Assembly: GCA_037447605.1 (NCBI GenBank)
Contig: CM074806.1
Coordinates: forward strand, 4,709,287 to 4,773,286
Length of the DNA stretch: 64,000 nt
Source: Zygnema circumcarinatum
Lineage: Eukaryota > Streptophyta > Zygnematophyceae > Zygnematales > Zygnemataceae
Reading direction: 5' to 3'
Part shown: piece by piece, positions 13,801 through 25,544 of the stretch
Layout: each line of letters opens with the position of its first letter
Position numbering within the stretch: position 1 is the first letter of the stretch
The notes under the pieces: model-generated
Told to the model about the DNA's origin: nothing
Seen by the model: the letters and a program-made list of their open reading frames with translations, nothing else
Databases searched by the model: none
Program-made: the position numbers and the translations under genes

Positions 13801-15540
13801 GGATGCACTCACATCACATCACATGTCTTTGTTTGAAATGAAAACCATTCAGGTGGCCCGGAGTCAAATCTTCGTGAAGTCGATGCAATGAGTATGCGAT
13901 AGTTGTACAATCCCAGTTCCTCAAGCTCGAATTTCCCTTGAGAACTTGTCGAGAGGACTCGTCTGTAACTCGATTCAATCCACCTGCTTTGTATCTGCAG
14001 CAAGAGGTGGAGCAGGAAACCACGAGGAGTCTTCAGCGTTCTGCGACGCAAAAGCATCGCCAAGTTGCGCAGTGTTGGGATGGAGTTCAGCATGTTCTGC
14101 GGCAGACTCTGGACCAACTCTGCATCGCCTGTGTTCCCATGTACTTACTGAGAGATGTCATGAAGAATCTTGTGGCGCACCTCAACTGTCGTATTTTTAA
14201 TAGGTCTGTCTCCCTTCCGATTTCTTGGCCCACAATCTACCCTGAATGATTTTACGCTAGCTAACATCTGTAGCGTAGAAGGTGTCACAGCAACACCACT
14301 GTTACTGCCGCATTTTTCTGTTCAATTTGACAATGTTTCGCCGATTGAAACGCTATGATGTTTCCCTATTTTGTAATTTCTGTTTTAGACAAAACTTTGA
14401 GAGATGCACTCGCTATGCATGCATGACGGGGATATTTCGACCGAGTCAAGGCATGTAGAGGCTAGAAGGACCAGCTTCAAACTCTTTCGGTATACATAGT
14501 TGAAGTCTAATTCCTTCTCCCAGTAGACTGAAATGTCTGGGGGGTTTTGGGCGGCTTGTGCTTGTTGTTTGGTTGCATGAGGGAACAGCATGATGGTTCG
14601 CAAAGCATGGTGCCCCCTTACCTTTAGCCATGGGGAGGCACTTTCATTTCAACTTGAGCGCATCAAGCGGTGGCTCAACGACCTTGACAAGATGTTGGAG
14701 AATGCAGTTGGGAAGAACAAGCCATTGAGCGACGAGCTTGCACATTTGGAACAGCTCGTGGATTTTTTGGTGGGTGGCCTTTTGTTTCGTCCAAAGAAAG
14801 GCAAATCAACTATAACTGACTGCAATCAGCTGGTTTTTAGGGTTTTTAGGGTTTTTTTAGGGTTTTTAGCAAAAACACGAAAATGTTGCGTGTGCTTTAA
14901 AATGTAAGTGTCTCTGTCCCTCTCCCTTTTCTTGCCCCCCTCGACCCCTCGACCCCCACTCTCTCTTTGGTTGTAACGCTTTTGTAATGGTGATGGCTGC
15001 AGCTGTTGGACCACAAACCGCAGCGGAACGTGGATGAAGTTCGGGACGTGTGCTATACTCTGACTATTCGACAGCTCATATGCATCTGCCAGTGCTACTC
15101 GGATGATAAGTACGGCTCCAAAGGCATTGATCCCATAGTGGTGGATCGCTTGCGTCAAATGTCAGATGATTCGCCCCTCCTGCTGCCAGAAGAGCAAAAG
15201 TGAGTCAATATATCTCTCTTTCTCCACCTGCTCAGCTTCCTCTGATCACAATAAGGTTACGAGTAAAGCATCGTCCTCTAACTACACGTTTTCTCTCTTC
15301 ACTTTTCTCATTTAATACTGTTCGGCTTTCAACTCTCTTTTCTTCAACCTCTTATCTCACTTTATTTGAGTTCTTTCTGGTCTTACTTGTGAGGAAAGCT
15401 GCCTCACTCACCATTTTTTTAGGTCAATTCGTTGTTTCACTTCTCTGTGTCTTTTGCTAAGGCAACGAGTCGGTAGGGTATGCTCTGTGTGTGCGTGTGG
15501 GCGCTCTCTCTCTCTCTCTCTCTCTGCTTTCTGCTTTCTC

Positions 15541-15575
<35 letters not shown>

Positions 15576-15848
15576 TTCTCTCTGTGTTTGCACTCTCGCC
15601 GTTTGTTGTGCATCCTTTCTTTGTGTGTGCACTTTTTCTCTCTCTCCACTCTGTGTGTGTGTTTTTGTGTGCGTTTCTGTTTGTTGACGTGGTTGTCCCT
15701 GTGTGGTGAGTGCAGTCTGACTCTATCAGCTCACGGTGTGATGGTGTCCATGAAGCGGAGCATGGAGACTGGCAAGGAGAGGTCAGGCGCTGCCCTCCTC
15801 TACTCTCTCATTGCTTACTCCATGTTTGATAACGATGTGATGTCATAG
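1866..15848 (+). CDS. Class XI-type myosin heavy chain, 30 exons
   Basis: An actin-based motor that in plants carries organelles and vesicles. Exons: 1866-1997, 2311-2448, 3025-3170, 3362-3515, 3870-3928, 4302-4464, 4896-5060, 5515-5648, 6055-6201, 6316-6417, 6729-6786, 7069-7170, 7482-7516, 7932-8058, 8367-8534, 8663-8794, 8964-9073, 9348-9408, 9662-9827, 10217-10422, 11051-11170, 11593-11655, 11850-12038, 12269-12729, 12951-13044, 13327-13755, 14001-14203, 14628-14769, 15003-15199, 15716-15848. They join in frame to about 1511 residues, normal for the family. Motor: P-loop GESGAGKT (154-161), switch I NSSRFGKF near 208-215, switch II DIYGFE (436-441). About six IQ motifs (735-875), a short interrupted coiled coil (876-1144) and a dilute-type globular tail (1145-1511) follow. 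The N-terminal 45 residues are unlike land-plant myosin XI. An in-frame ATG at 1815 would add 17 residues; 1866 has the better context. A small exon between 14204 and 14627 could be missing. Confidence 0.93.
14834..14869 (+). repeat. Telomere-like repeat in a myosin intron
   Basis: Four units of a T-rich TAGGG motif (5 to 7 T then AGGG) lie in the intron between the exons ending at 14769 and starting at 15003. They resemble plant or chlorophyte telomere repeats, (T)nAGGG, with extra T residues. This may be a short interstitial telomere-like stretch or a chance T-rich intron repeat. Confidence 0.6.
15510..15600 (+). repeat. (CT)n microsatellite in the last myosin intron
   Basis: Long CT dinucleotide runs, interrupted by CTTTCTGC, followed by TGTGTG stretches, fill the intron before the terminal exon at 15716. 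They create several spurious open frames rich in Ser, Leu and Arg. Confidence 0.85.
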
Positions 15849-16812
15849 AATAACGGACCTGTATGTTTTCCTAGAGGTGTCTACCTCTCTGGAATTTTGT
15901 CCTTTACGGCTTTTGGCAAACCCTGATTTGGTTAAATGTTTTATGGTCTGAATGCAGGAGTTAGTGAACTGGTAACCAACACTGTTCAATGAATTATTTT
16001 TATGTTCGATCGTTACGTTACAAAGGTTTAGGGGAGACTCGGTAAAACTCTCCTTTCTTCAATTTTTTAGGTCAGGCTGCCCTTCTTGTTCTGGCCTCAT
16101 GTGAATAAGCTTCGGCTTCCTAACTTTTTGCACTCCCCCTCTTGACATATAGCATTGTAGTGTGTAGCTGTAGCTGTAGCTGTAGCGCTGGTCTTTATCA
16201 CTTATTGACTATTTTGATATTCTTAAAACTTATAGTTAAGCGACCACCTTTCTGTGTCTGTCTTTCATTGCTCACCATTTATGAAATGAGAAAAAAAAAG
16301 GGGGAGGGGTTGGGACATGATGTCCTTCAGCAAGCTCATCTCCTATTTCCCTCTTGCCTGAATTTAGAACCGGCTTCAAAAACCAAAAAGAAAAATATGG
16401 ACAAAGTGAAAGCCACTGCCAATGAGTATGCCGAAGCACAAGAACCAATTTAAATATCACGCATCACCTGCTCATCCTGCATCCTGGCTGGAGGGAGCTA
16501 ATTCAACACTAGGAAGGGCTGCATCTGACAGTTCAGTAAGAAGCAAACCCTGAAAACCCTAAAATCATACAACCCTAAAGCCTTTAGAGACCTACAAATC
16601 CCAAGCCCTAAAACGTCAGCAAGAGAATGCAAAAATCATAGCATTTACTTCTCACCTTAAGGCTTCCCTACAGTGGTTCCTGTTGCAAGCTGCTCTGGGG
16701 AACATCAGATCATGTCAGAGGCATCATAAGTAGACATCTATCTCACACCGTCATCATGAAAGACCTCATACACATTATTTCGAATACATAACTTCAGCGC
16801 AGCTTAAGAAGC
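15849..16812. other. Intergenic: convergent 3' ends of myosin and acylphosphatase
   Basis: This gap lies between the myosin stop and the stop of the oppositely oriented acylphosphatase gene. It holds a short GTAGCT repeat near 16165-16190 and three degenerate CCCTAAA-type units at 16545-16614. I see no protein- or RNA-coding signal. Confidence 0.5.
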
Positions 16813-18503
16813 TCAACGTCGAATGCTGAAAGCCGTATATGTTGGGGTCTCTAGATCGAGATCCTCTTTCTTGACCTCAAATTTGGAGATCACGGATGCC
16901 GGAGACCCCACTGTTGAAAGCCATTTCTTCCTGCAGCAAGAGAACGCAGACGGAAGCTGACAGTTATAGCTCCACTCCACACGATGAGAAGCAGAGTGAG
17001 AACTTACGGCAAGCGTGTTCAAAAGTAAAGTGAAAATGGAGCAGAAAGTCTGCACAGTAGAAAGTACGTAAGCTGCTAAACGGCAAACGATTGATGCAGC
17101 ATGTCTTTGCAATATCCTTTGAGAAAGCTAAACGCTTGATTCCCTTCGGTAGCACAAACCGTTACCCCTGCAAAGAGTCGAACATCCCCACAGTGAGGGC
17201 AACACAACCCTTGCCCTTTCACGACCTGCTCCTGCTTTTCCATGGCAAACCATTCAACTTCCAAGCAAGTCGCAATAACATGGATAGAAGAAGCTTCTGA
17301 GAGCCACATTGCAGTCAAGGAAGCATGCAAACGCACATTTCCTGCACAGCTTCTGGAGGGCCTTGCAGCTCTCCTTCCACTGTGCCGCGCTCGGTGTTGC
17401 GGCACCACCCAACGAGGCCCAGAGAGGTCGCTTTCTCAGCAGTGTACTTGCGAAAGAACACGCCCTGCACCTGTTCTCAACGCAAGCATGACATAAGCTC
17501 AACAATGTGAAGGATTTCTTGTATGGGGTAAATTTCAGAAAACTGATAGGAATCGCTTGTTAGGTTATAGCTGTATAAATTTTAGGGCACATGCAATAAT
17601 AAAATGCCCTTTCAGCCTCATGAATCCTTCCGCTGATGTTCAAGAGCATATGCTTAATTCGACAGCTGCGGGAATTCAACCAAAGAAATGCATCAACAAC
17701 GTTGCCGCATGGTCGGCATATGACATTCCCAGAAATTTTCCTGTCACAGAAAGATCAAGGGTCGCCAGACAGATGCAACCAAAACAGCACGGTGCCGTCT
17801 TTGTTCAAAATCAAGTCATACGTGAACATGTGCCAGGTTCTGGCTGGTGAACAGGTGTAAAACTTCATGCAGAATTATCTTAGAGTGAATGATCTGCACT
17901 TAGAACAGAATAAATGGAGGTGGTTAAAGTGAACAATCGACTCTTTCCCTTGTGCGCCTCCAGATAGCAATTGCTGGGCCTTCCACAACTGATCGTCAAC
18001 CAGTTCGTAGCGACAGACAGGAGCTTCCGATCATCAAGATCCTTAGGAAGCATACATTTATGGTGCACACTTCTGCCTAAAATACTTGAAACATGTCAAG
18101 ATCAAGTAGGCATCGGGTCATGAGCACTCTTGCAATGACAAATAAGAGCAGTAGATCGAAGAAATCACAGAAATACGCTTACACCTCCCTGAGATTTACT
18201 GTACAGACGAAAGCATGAAAGACTGAACAAGGAAGTTCTACAATATATGTAGCAATAGCTGACTACCTTTCCAAAAACTTCGAAGTGGACCGCATGATAA
18301 GCCATGGCAGGCGACCGCCTTGAGCTTCTCTGACTCGTCACTGCTGCTCCGGAAGTTGAAGCTGCTTCAGCAAGTCCGGTAGCAGGGCTGAGCAAAGCCC
18401 TCTGAGGCCTCCATGGATGTCCTTTGAGGCGCTCTCCCCCTGCCACATTCGCTCGTTTTGTGCGATCAAGAGATAAAATTGCTCTTCCAACTCCAATTGC
18501 CAT
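16813..18503 (-). CDS. Acylphosphatase
   Basis: Hydrolyses the carboxyl-phosphate bond of acyl phosphates. Exons on the minus strand: 18503-18267, 17470-17337, 16930-16813, joining in frame to 162 residues. The core reads VFGK-VQGVFFRKYT, then GWCRNTERGTVEGELQG, then WLSTVGSPAS, the standard acylphosphatase pattern. The catalytic Arg (residue 86) and Asn (residue 104) are both present. Two starts are possible. ATG at 18503 gives a 66-residue Arg/Ser/Ala-rich extension that could be an organelle transit peptide, as in some plant homologues. ATG at 18305 gives a 96-residue protein of canonical animal and bacterial length. The gene is head to head with the TDRD3-like gene: if the long form is used the two ATGs are 2 bp apart. 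The gene is easily missed because each exon is short. Confidence 0.9.
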
Positions 18504-18505
18504 CC

Positions 18506-21500
18506 ATGGCGGATTCTGAACGGCCCTCAGAAGTGGAAAGCCTCCTGTCCACCTTGCAGAAGAAAGGATGGCACGTGAAGCAGGGAGCAGTGGCGCCATT
18601 GCTGCCAGCTCGCTTATCTTTTCAGCAAGCACAAGCAGGCCTTCTTGATGCAGACCTTCGCCAAGTTGGAGCTCCTGCACTACCGGATGGAGTCAACAGA
18701 GCCTCCAGCATGCGCCTTGCAGGAACGCTTGTGTTGCAGGTGCTGAACTGTCTCAAATATTTGCTTTCTCTTGCGCATAACAAATGGTAACATTCCTTGT
18801 TTCTGACCGGCGATCTGTGGACATTAGAGATCGTCGAGCTTCATAGGCCAGGTCACCTTCCCGAGGGCTCGAGCACTGCAGTGATGAAAATCGAGATATG
18901 GATATTTGCACCCTTTTTCGGCAGTTCTGGGTTGTTTTCTGAGAGTTTTTTCACTCAGCAGTCGAGTCTATCGAAAACAAAGGAGTGAAAATTTGCAGCT
19001 TCAATACATCGAGTGAAGTTTTTTCACAAAAGTGTGCTTCATTCTTGCTACTGAATGACATCGTTATGCTGGAAACGGGCTTTCGTGGGGATGTTCACTA
19101 ATGCTGGTGTTTCCTAAGGACCTGCGAGAAGCAGTTTTTCAAAATTTTCCAAAATTTTCAAAGTTTTCCAAATTGCATGGCATATTGGGGACGGAATTGC
19201 GCATTTTTAGTGCATTTCCAAGTTCACCAAGCAGTGCAGACGAAAGTTTGTCAAATAGTCGATTTGTTGCCCTGTCCATGCAAATGAGTATGTGTCAAAC
19301 CCCTGATGGAGTGCATGAAGAAGCTGCCGGCCATCACTGCACTCTCATCATGCATGGTTGATAAGGGTGACATTCATCCCTTACCTTCAAAATGTTGATC
19401 TAGCTACAGGTGACCGGCACCCCCTAAATCACATGTCTGTTGAGGAATCACAATGGCATTGGTGATCTTTTCTTGGTCCATCACATCTGCTGTTTGCTGC
19501 ATCATTTCGCAAAAAAAATAAAAGCGCCTCATTTACTTGACCTCATCGTAAAAAGTTTTCTAGCTTTCTACATTCTCTTTTCTACATCCATGATTGACGT
19601 CATTACCCTGCAGCATCTCCCAATGGTCTTGCAGGTTGTGTCTGTGGATGACATCAGTCAGCCTTCATCAGCAACAGGCGAGCAGGCGAAGGCTGCTTCT
19701 CGTCTACTTCGAGTGCGTGTGACGGATGGGCACACGACTGCCACGGGAGTGGAGTACCACTCCATACCCACACTCTCTTCTAACATTGCGCCGGGCACCA
19801 AGGTGCTTATTATGTCTCTCTCTACGTCTGCTCAGCCTGCCTACCAATGCAGGTGCTTTCATTTGTTTGACCCTTCGCATGTTTCTTGAAGGTAAACAAA
19901 CTAAGGCTCGCTCGTATGCAAACCATCACCCACGGAACAGTCAGAGGGCACCAGTCCGTTCTCTTACTCTTCCTGCCCATTTGCCTGTCTCTCCTTGCTC
20001 TCTCTTCATTTTTCCTTCCCCTTGTCCTATTTCTTCGTATCGCCCATTTCCGCTCGCTTTCCCCTCTTCCCTTCCCTGTTAACCACACATTTGCGCAATG
20101 TGTCTCTCGCCCCTCCTCCTTCTCACCTCTCGCATGCGTGTATGTTTCTGGTCAGATAGCCTTCACAGATGTGCCTGTCAACTCCGGGATTCTTCTCCTT
20201 GAAGCGAAAAACACAGTTGTGTTGGGTGGGAAAGTTGGAGTCCTTTATGAGGCATGGGAGGTGGAGAGAAAGTACTCGAACCTGGCCCGGATGGGACCCC
20301 CCACAGAAGGCATTGCAGGGTCGAAACCTCCTCCCTTCCGAGGAGTACAGGGAAGAGCAGGAGTGGAAGGATTGCCTATGGCCAAACCACTGCGAGATGA
20401 GAGTGTGTTGAGGCAACAAGCGACTGATGGAAACCAGAGCAAAAGTGGGATTTTTCCAATGAAGATTCAAGCAGGAGAAGGTGGACTATCTGTCGGTGGA
20501 GAAGGCGTCAACATGGATGCGAGAGGTGAGAAAGGAGGGATGCAAGGGGTTCAGGTTCCTATGAAAGCAAGGGTGAGAGCAGGAGCTCAGCCATATGTTC
20601 CTAGAGGGAGGCAAGATGCACAGGAAAAGCAGGGAGTATTTGCTACTCCGGAGCCTTCCGAACTGCTCACAGAGGTGGAGAAAGGAGAGAAAGAGCGAAA
20701 GGAGAGAGTGATGAGGGAATCTACGCTCACAGCAGAGAGGGCGAATTCTGTTCATCCGGAGAAAGGAAATGCGGATTTGCAATCATCTCCCGCAGTTTCC
20801 AAGCAGTTGCATAGTGCTGTCGGAAGGTCTGAAGGACTCCTCCCAAGGCGTACCGTTCAGGAAGTCACAGCAGCAGCTCCTATTACTAGTGGATTTGATG
20901 CAGGCGGAGGAGCTTTAGGAAAGAAAGGTGGTCTTTCAATGGCTGCCGGAGTAAGAGAAGGTGGCAGCAATGCCGGCCCTTCTCCTTCTCAATGGCAGGG
21001 AAAGCAGGTGTTGCCTGATTTAGAGGATAAAAGCAAGAGAGTTTTTGCAGTTGCAGGCGCTGTCGTGCCCGAGAGTGCTCCTGTGCATGACCGTACGGCT
21101 GCGCAAAAACTTCTCGAAAGGAAAGTGGAGGATGTGAGGGGGAGGGGAAGAGGGAGGGGCAGGCGACAAGGAAGCAGCAGACATGATGATGATGATGAAG
21201 GAGGGATGACATTGGATGAATGGGAGGCGAAGAAGAAGGCGGAGAAAAAGACTGTGGTAGGAGGAGTAGGCAGCTCAGTCTTGGGATGGCACGGAGAGGC
21301 TGGAGGAGTGTTAAGTGATGAAGCTCTGGCAAGGCAGCTGCAGGAACAGATGGATATGGAAGACAGTGGACAGGTAAGGCTCAAGTATATATCCGGATGC
21401 AGCTGGCTAAGCAGCATGATCGTTTGAAGGGCCCATTTGAAGACCTAATTGTAGACATTCAGAAGCCTTCATCCGATTGTGCGCGCAGTGAGGGTCTGGA

Positions 21501-21943
21501 AAGAGAGTCAGACTTGTTTGTCTGGAGACTAATTTGCTTGTTGATGGTATTGAGAATGCAAATTGCTGTATTTCTTATCACTACAGAGCCCAGGCTGATT
21601 ACGAAACATAGAGGGTTCTGCATTCCTCATTAGCCCACTCTCTACATTATGTAACAGTTCAACAATTATTTTGGCTGTCCTTCATAAGTTGATGCCTATC
21701 ATCTTTCGACTTGTCCTTCACAATTTAGTAGCACTGTGCTTACATGTGGGCATCTTAACTGGGTGTGTTGTGCAGATGCAAGGTTTGAATGGCGCCGGCA
21801 AGAATGCAGCGGAAGATTTGAAACAGTCCATCTTCTCCTTTTCCACAGGAGGCCATGAAGAGATGCAGAGTGGTAGAGGGCGCGGAGGTGGAAGAGGGAG
21901 AGGGAGAGGGAGAGGGAGAGGCCGGAGGGGGGGCATGTGGTGA
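18506..21943 (+). CDS. Plant TDRD3-like protein (DUF1767/RMI1 N-terminal domain)
   Basis: Members of this family carry an RMI1-type OB-fold that in animals binds topoisomerase III-beta. Exons 18506-18739, 19635-19802, 20156-21373 and 21776-21943 join in frame to 595 residues. Residues 1-78 match the DUF1767 helical part (SLLSTLQKKGWHV, LLDADLRQVGAPALP). The OB-fold follows (LRVRVTDGHTTATGVEYHSIPTLSSNIAPGTK, then VNSGILLLE and VVLGGKVGVLYEAWEVERKYS). A long low-complexity middle leads to MTLDEWEAKKKAEKK and DEALARQLQEQMDMED, a ubiquitin-interaction-like helix typical of plant homologues. The C terminus is an RG/RGG tail (about 572-593), a likely RNA-binding and arginine-methylation region. I see no Tudor domain. 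The in-frame frame stays open upstream of the ATG to 18458. Confidence 0.85.
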
Positions 21944-22618
21944 CAGAACTCCATGCTTTCAATGTCTTCAATCTTTTAAAAAGAGAGTCGCTCAATGTTG
22001 AGGGGCAGGGAGGGTTGCTCTTTGAAGCTGTGCTCTGTAATTCATGGACTGCACATTCCGCCATTTCTCCCTTCTTGTCTCCGCTGCTATTTCCGCCTTA
22101 GTCTATAACAAAGGCTTGGCTTTGGTTCTTATAATTCTTTCCTCACCAAATGTAAGCTGGAGAAGGGGTTGAAAACTACAGGCACTAGTTTGTACTTAAA
22201 ACTGGGATTATTGAAATCATTTCTCGATTATAGTACTGCGTATGTGCAATTTTTTATGTGTTTTTCGTGTTCTTTTCCACCATCATTGACAACATTGCAA
22301 GCAGGACAAGCTTAAGCTAATGCAGCAGGATTTTAATTCCAGCCCCAAGTCGTCCTGCACAACAAGAACGCTTTGTTTTAGTACAAAAATAGATGGGAGA
22401 GCACCCAAGAAAGAACGATGAAAAGTCGTCCGTCCTTAGAGCGATGGCATATGCGTCAGCATTGCAACATGTTGCAAAAAAATTCTTTGATTCCAAAATT
22501 ACGAATGCTCTGTACAACAAATAATGAAGATGGGACCTTTCAAATTTCTTCCTTTTAAGTACAGACAAAGTTTCAATGGGTGCTCACTGAGAATCCCCTC
22601 AGGCTTTAGGGTTAGCTC
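21944..22618. other. Intergenic: TDRD3-like 3' region and RCC1 promoter
   Basis: No gene is seen. The right end carries a TTTAGGGTTAG telo-box-like element at 22604-22615, directly before the RCC1-type start. Confidence 0.5.
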
Positions 22619-25133
22619 ATGATCTGCTTTGTTCGTAATCGCCATCCATGGCCGGCTTGCCTCCCTCCCCTCTCGCGTCTCTTCCGCCCTCCTGCGCTGC
22701 CATGGCGGAGCCTATCTCAGCTTGCAGACACGGAGCGCCTCCTTCCAGAGGAGGCGGCGAGCCAGGAAGCTCCACGTGGCGCTCAGCTGGAGGTCTGGAC
22801 ATGGGGGAGGGGTGATTCTGGACAGCTCGGCCATGGCGATGAGAAGAACGAGAGTGTTCCAAGGAGGATTGTCGCCGCTGCTTTGCAAGAAGCGGAAGAA
22901 ACCAGCTGTGAAACCACTAGCGGAGACAGCCATGGAAAAGAATGGAGAGGTGGTGTCGGAGCGTCTTGCGGGCTCTTCCATTCTGCATTTTGGGCTTATG
23001 GACGTCTTTGGCTTTGGGGGAGGGGAGACGGTGGAAGATTAGGGTTTGGGGAGGAAGCGACAGTTTTTGCTCCAAGGGTGAACGAGCTTCTGCCAGCGGT
23101 CAAGTTGGCGGCCCTTGGGGGTCTTCACTCTGCAGCTGTCACTAAGGAGGGAGAGCTTTTCACATGGGGGTTTGGAGGATTTGGGGCCCTTGGACTTGGG
23201 GATTTTGTGAGGCAGACGAGGCCGCAAGTGGTGGAAGGTCCATGGAGAGAAGAGAGGGAGAGAATTGTCGACGTAGCAACAGGAGGAGCTCACACAGCTG
23301 CAGTTACGCAGAAAGGTTAGTTTCAAACTCTCTACATTGGTGAGGATTAGGGGTCTGTATTGATCGGAGTATGCCAGGTTATTTAGTCTCATTTGGGTGC
23401 AATTTGAGCAATCCAAATCCATTAAAAATCCTTTGTTTCATTGATGGCGCATTTTCAAGCGATGGACAACTGGTTCGTTAAATATGATACTTTTCTGTTC
23501 CTCCTACTGTTCTCACGTATGTACACAAGTGTATTACGTTTACGTGCTCGTGAACTTTTCAAATAGTTCTATTCGCTTGCATAGTCTACCTCTACCTCTA
23601 CCTCTACCCCTACCCCTGCCCCTACCATTTCGAAGGCTGAAGAAAGCTTGGCTGGGAGTGGAGCTGTTGCCAGGCCAAGTCTACACTTGGGGCAGAGATG
23701 AAGGAGAGCATCGACTTGGTCACGCACAAGTTTACTCCGCTCAGTTTGCAGAAAACGGAGCGGTTCCGCTCCCTTCAATTGTTCCGGGCATCCCTCCCAT
23801 GGTGAAAGCTGCATGCGGAGGTTTTTTCACGATGGCTCTCTCAACAGAAGGCGAGGTCTGGACGTGGGGAGGTAAGCTGCAGAAGGTGGGATTCTCTGAA
23901 GGTGCATGCTCTATGAGCAATTTGGAATATCGAGGTCACGAAAGTCTCGCTAAGTGCAAGTGGAGTGAACTTATCTGGGTATCCTTAGGACTGAGAAGCA
24001 CTGTCTGCACTGCATGCGGAGATTGAAGATTGTTTAGCTTGTAGAGTGATTAACTCGTGAATCTTTCTGCTCCGATGTCAATTCTAGAGTTGGAAGGAAG
24101 CGTGAAAGTCTTTTCGCCTTAGGTTTGCATTTCCTTTGTGCAGGAAACATGAATGCTGAGCTTGGCAGAGGACCCAACAAAAGGTTTGATTGGCGGCCTC
24201 GACATGTAACCGATCTGCCGACCAAAATTGTGCGAATCTCTGCTGGCGGGTTCCATGCGGCTGCTGTGGATGGTAAGTAAGCATCGAGACATCTTTGTTC
24301 CCACTTCATATTTATTACCTTTAGTACTAAGATGGGTGGGAGGAATACAAAAGACCAACAGTCTGTAATTCAAGATGCCACTTCGCCTAAATGCAGGCCT
24401 TTACCTTTCCATCCGCGTGCTCCTCTCCACTCTGTTTTCTTCCTTGTTCGGTGGAAGTCCTCACATGAACATTTCATGGATGGGGTGGGCTTTACAGAAG
24501 ACGGAAAATTATGGACTTGGGGAAGGGGTGGCAATGGCCAGCTTGGTCACGACTCCCTTCAAACCGAAAGCGTTCCACGCATTGTAAAGGACCTTGAACA
24601 TGTTCGCATTGTGGGCGTGACTTGTGGGAGCACATGGACGGCAGCAGTTTCTGGTAAGCCCATTGCTGTCACTCAAAATAAATCACACTTATCTTTTTTG
24701 TGAAGCTTCGAGCGGTTGGCTTTTTCTCTTCTCTCTCACTCTCTCTTCCTCTCCCTCTCCCACTCCCTCTCCCTCTGCCTCTCCCTCTCCCTCTCCCTCT
24801 CCCTTTCCCTCTCTTCCTCTCCGTCTCCTTCTCCCTGTCCCTGTCCCTGTCCCTCTCCCTGTCCGTCCCTCTCCCTCTCCCTCTCCCTTTGTTATTTTTC
24901 CGCACGTTGTGTTTCTTGATGCAAGGTGATGTTGTTCTGTCACAGGTGATGGAACGGTTTTCACATGGGGCAAGAACACAGAGGGACAGGTGGGGCAGCC
25001 ATGGCTGCCAAAGATGGTGCCATCCCCTCAGCCTCTGGAGTTGAAGGAGGAGGGCTCTCTGCGAACAAGGAAGGCGGTAGCCATTGCAGGAGGAGTGTCC
25101 CATGGAGTAGCCATAGCCATCGCCGAACCCTAA
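22619..25133 (+). CDS. RCC1-repeat protein, RUG3-like, probably mitochondrial
   Basis: Exons 22619-23315, 23674-23871, 24144-24272, 24498-24653 and 24946-25133 join in frame to 455 residues. About seven RCC1 blades are visible: VWTWGRGDSGQLGHGDE, LWLWGRGDGGRLGFGE, LFTWGFGGFGALGLG, VYTWGRDEGEHRLG, VWTWGG/NMNAELGRG, LWTWGRGGNGQLGHD and VFTWGKNTEGQVGQ. The third blade and the CGLFHS segment resemble plant RUG3, a mitochondrial protein needed for nad2 intron splicing; that assignment is from family resemblance. The first 35 residues are Arg-rich and poor in acidic residues (MICFVRNRHPWPACLPPLSRLF), consistent with a mitochondrial presequence. No other ATG upstream of the first blade is in frame, which fixes this start unless a 5' exon exists. 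Introns 1 and 4 carry CTACCC and CTCTCC microsatellites. Confidence 0.85.
23584..23626 (+). repeat. CTACCY hexanucleotide tandem repeat (intron)
   Basis: About seven units of CTACCT, drifting to CTACCC and CTGCCC, precede the 3' splice site at 23673 in the first intron of the RCC1-type gene. Confidence 0.85.
24735..24892 (+). repeat. CTCTCC hexanucleotide array (intron)
   Basis: A degenerate CTCTCC/CTGTCC array of about 150 bases lies in the intron between 24653 and 24946. Its pyrimidine-rich strand is the sense strand of the RCC1-type gene. Confidence 0.9.
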
Positions 25134-25472
25134 ATGCTCGTTTGGAGACTTTGAATCGCAGAATTTTGCATGTCATTTCTCCTCCACAAGTGGACGCGCC
25201 ATTCACAGCTTGGACAGGCTCTGCTCTTATTGTTGAGAGCGACTGAGGGAGGGATAAGGGCAGAGGTGGGGCCCACATGAAGCTGTCCTTATCACCGCAA
25301 ATGTACAGCCATTCATTTTCTCATTTTGAAAAAATCACCCATTTGTGTGTAAGCGCATATCCTTGTATAGCATAAAGTACGAGATCAGAGGAGGAAAGAA
25401 TAATCTAAAAGCCTTTTTTCCTTTTTTTTTTTAAAAAAGGTATAAATACTAATAAGTTCCCCCCTTTTCCAA
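25134..25472. other. Intergenic before tRNA-Trp
   Basis: 3' untranslated region of the RCC1-type gene and the 5' flank of the tRNA. A TATAAATA element at about 25441 lies 30 bases before the tRNA; plant Pol III genes often have such upstream TATA-like sequences. No coding signal is seen. Confidence 0.5.
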
Positions 25473-25544
25473 GGATCTGTGGCGCAATGGTAGCGCGTCT
25501 GACTCCAGATCAGAAGGTTGCGTGTTCGATTCACGTCAGGTTCA
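25473..25544 (+). tRNA. tRNA-Trp (CCA)
   Basis: A 72-nucleotide cloverleaf. The acceptor stem GGATCTG pairs with CAGGTTC, the D arm contains GGCGCAATGGTAGCGC, the anticodon loop CTCCAGA has CCA at 25505-25507, and the T arm holds GTTCGATTC with discriminator A. The sequence is almost the standard plant nuclear tRNA-Trp. There is no intron. A T5 run about 20 bases downstream could be the Pol III terminator. Confidence 0.95.

Noticed and set aside
18504-18680. Extension of the acylphosphatase frame upstream of its ATG
   Set aside because: The frame is open but is the antisense of TDRD3-like exon 1, and no family member needs it.
20886-21417. Antisense frames of about 140 codons opposite TDRD3-like exon 3
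   Set aside because: Shadow of a long low-complexity coding exon; residues are mainly Pro, Ser and Leu.
24669-25103. 144-codon minus-strand frame rich in GRGRGR
   Set aside because: It is the reverse of the CTCTCC array and the last RCC1 exon, not an RGG protein.
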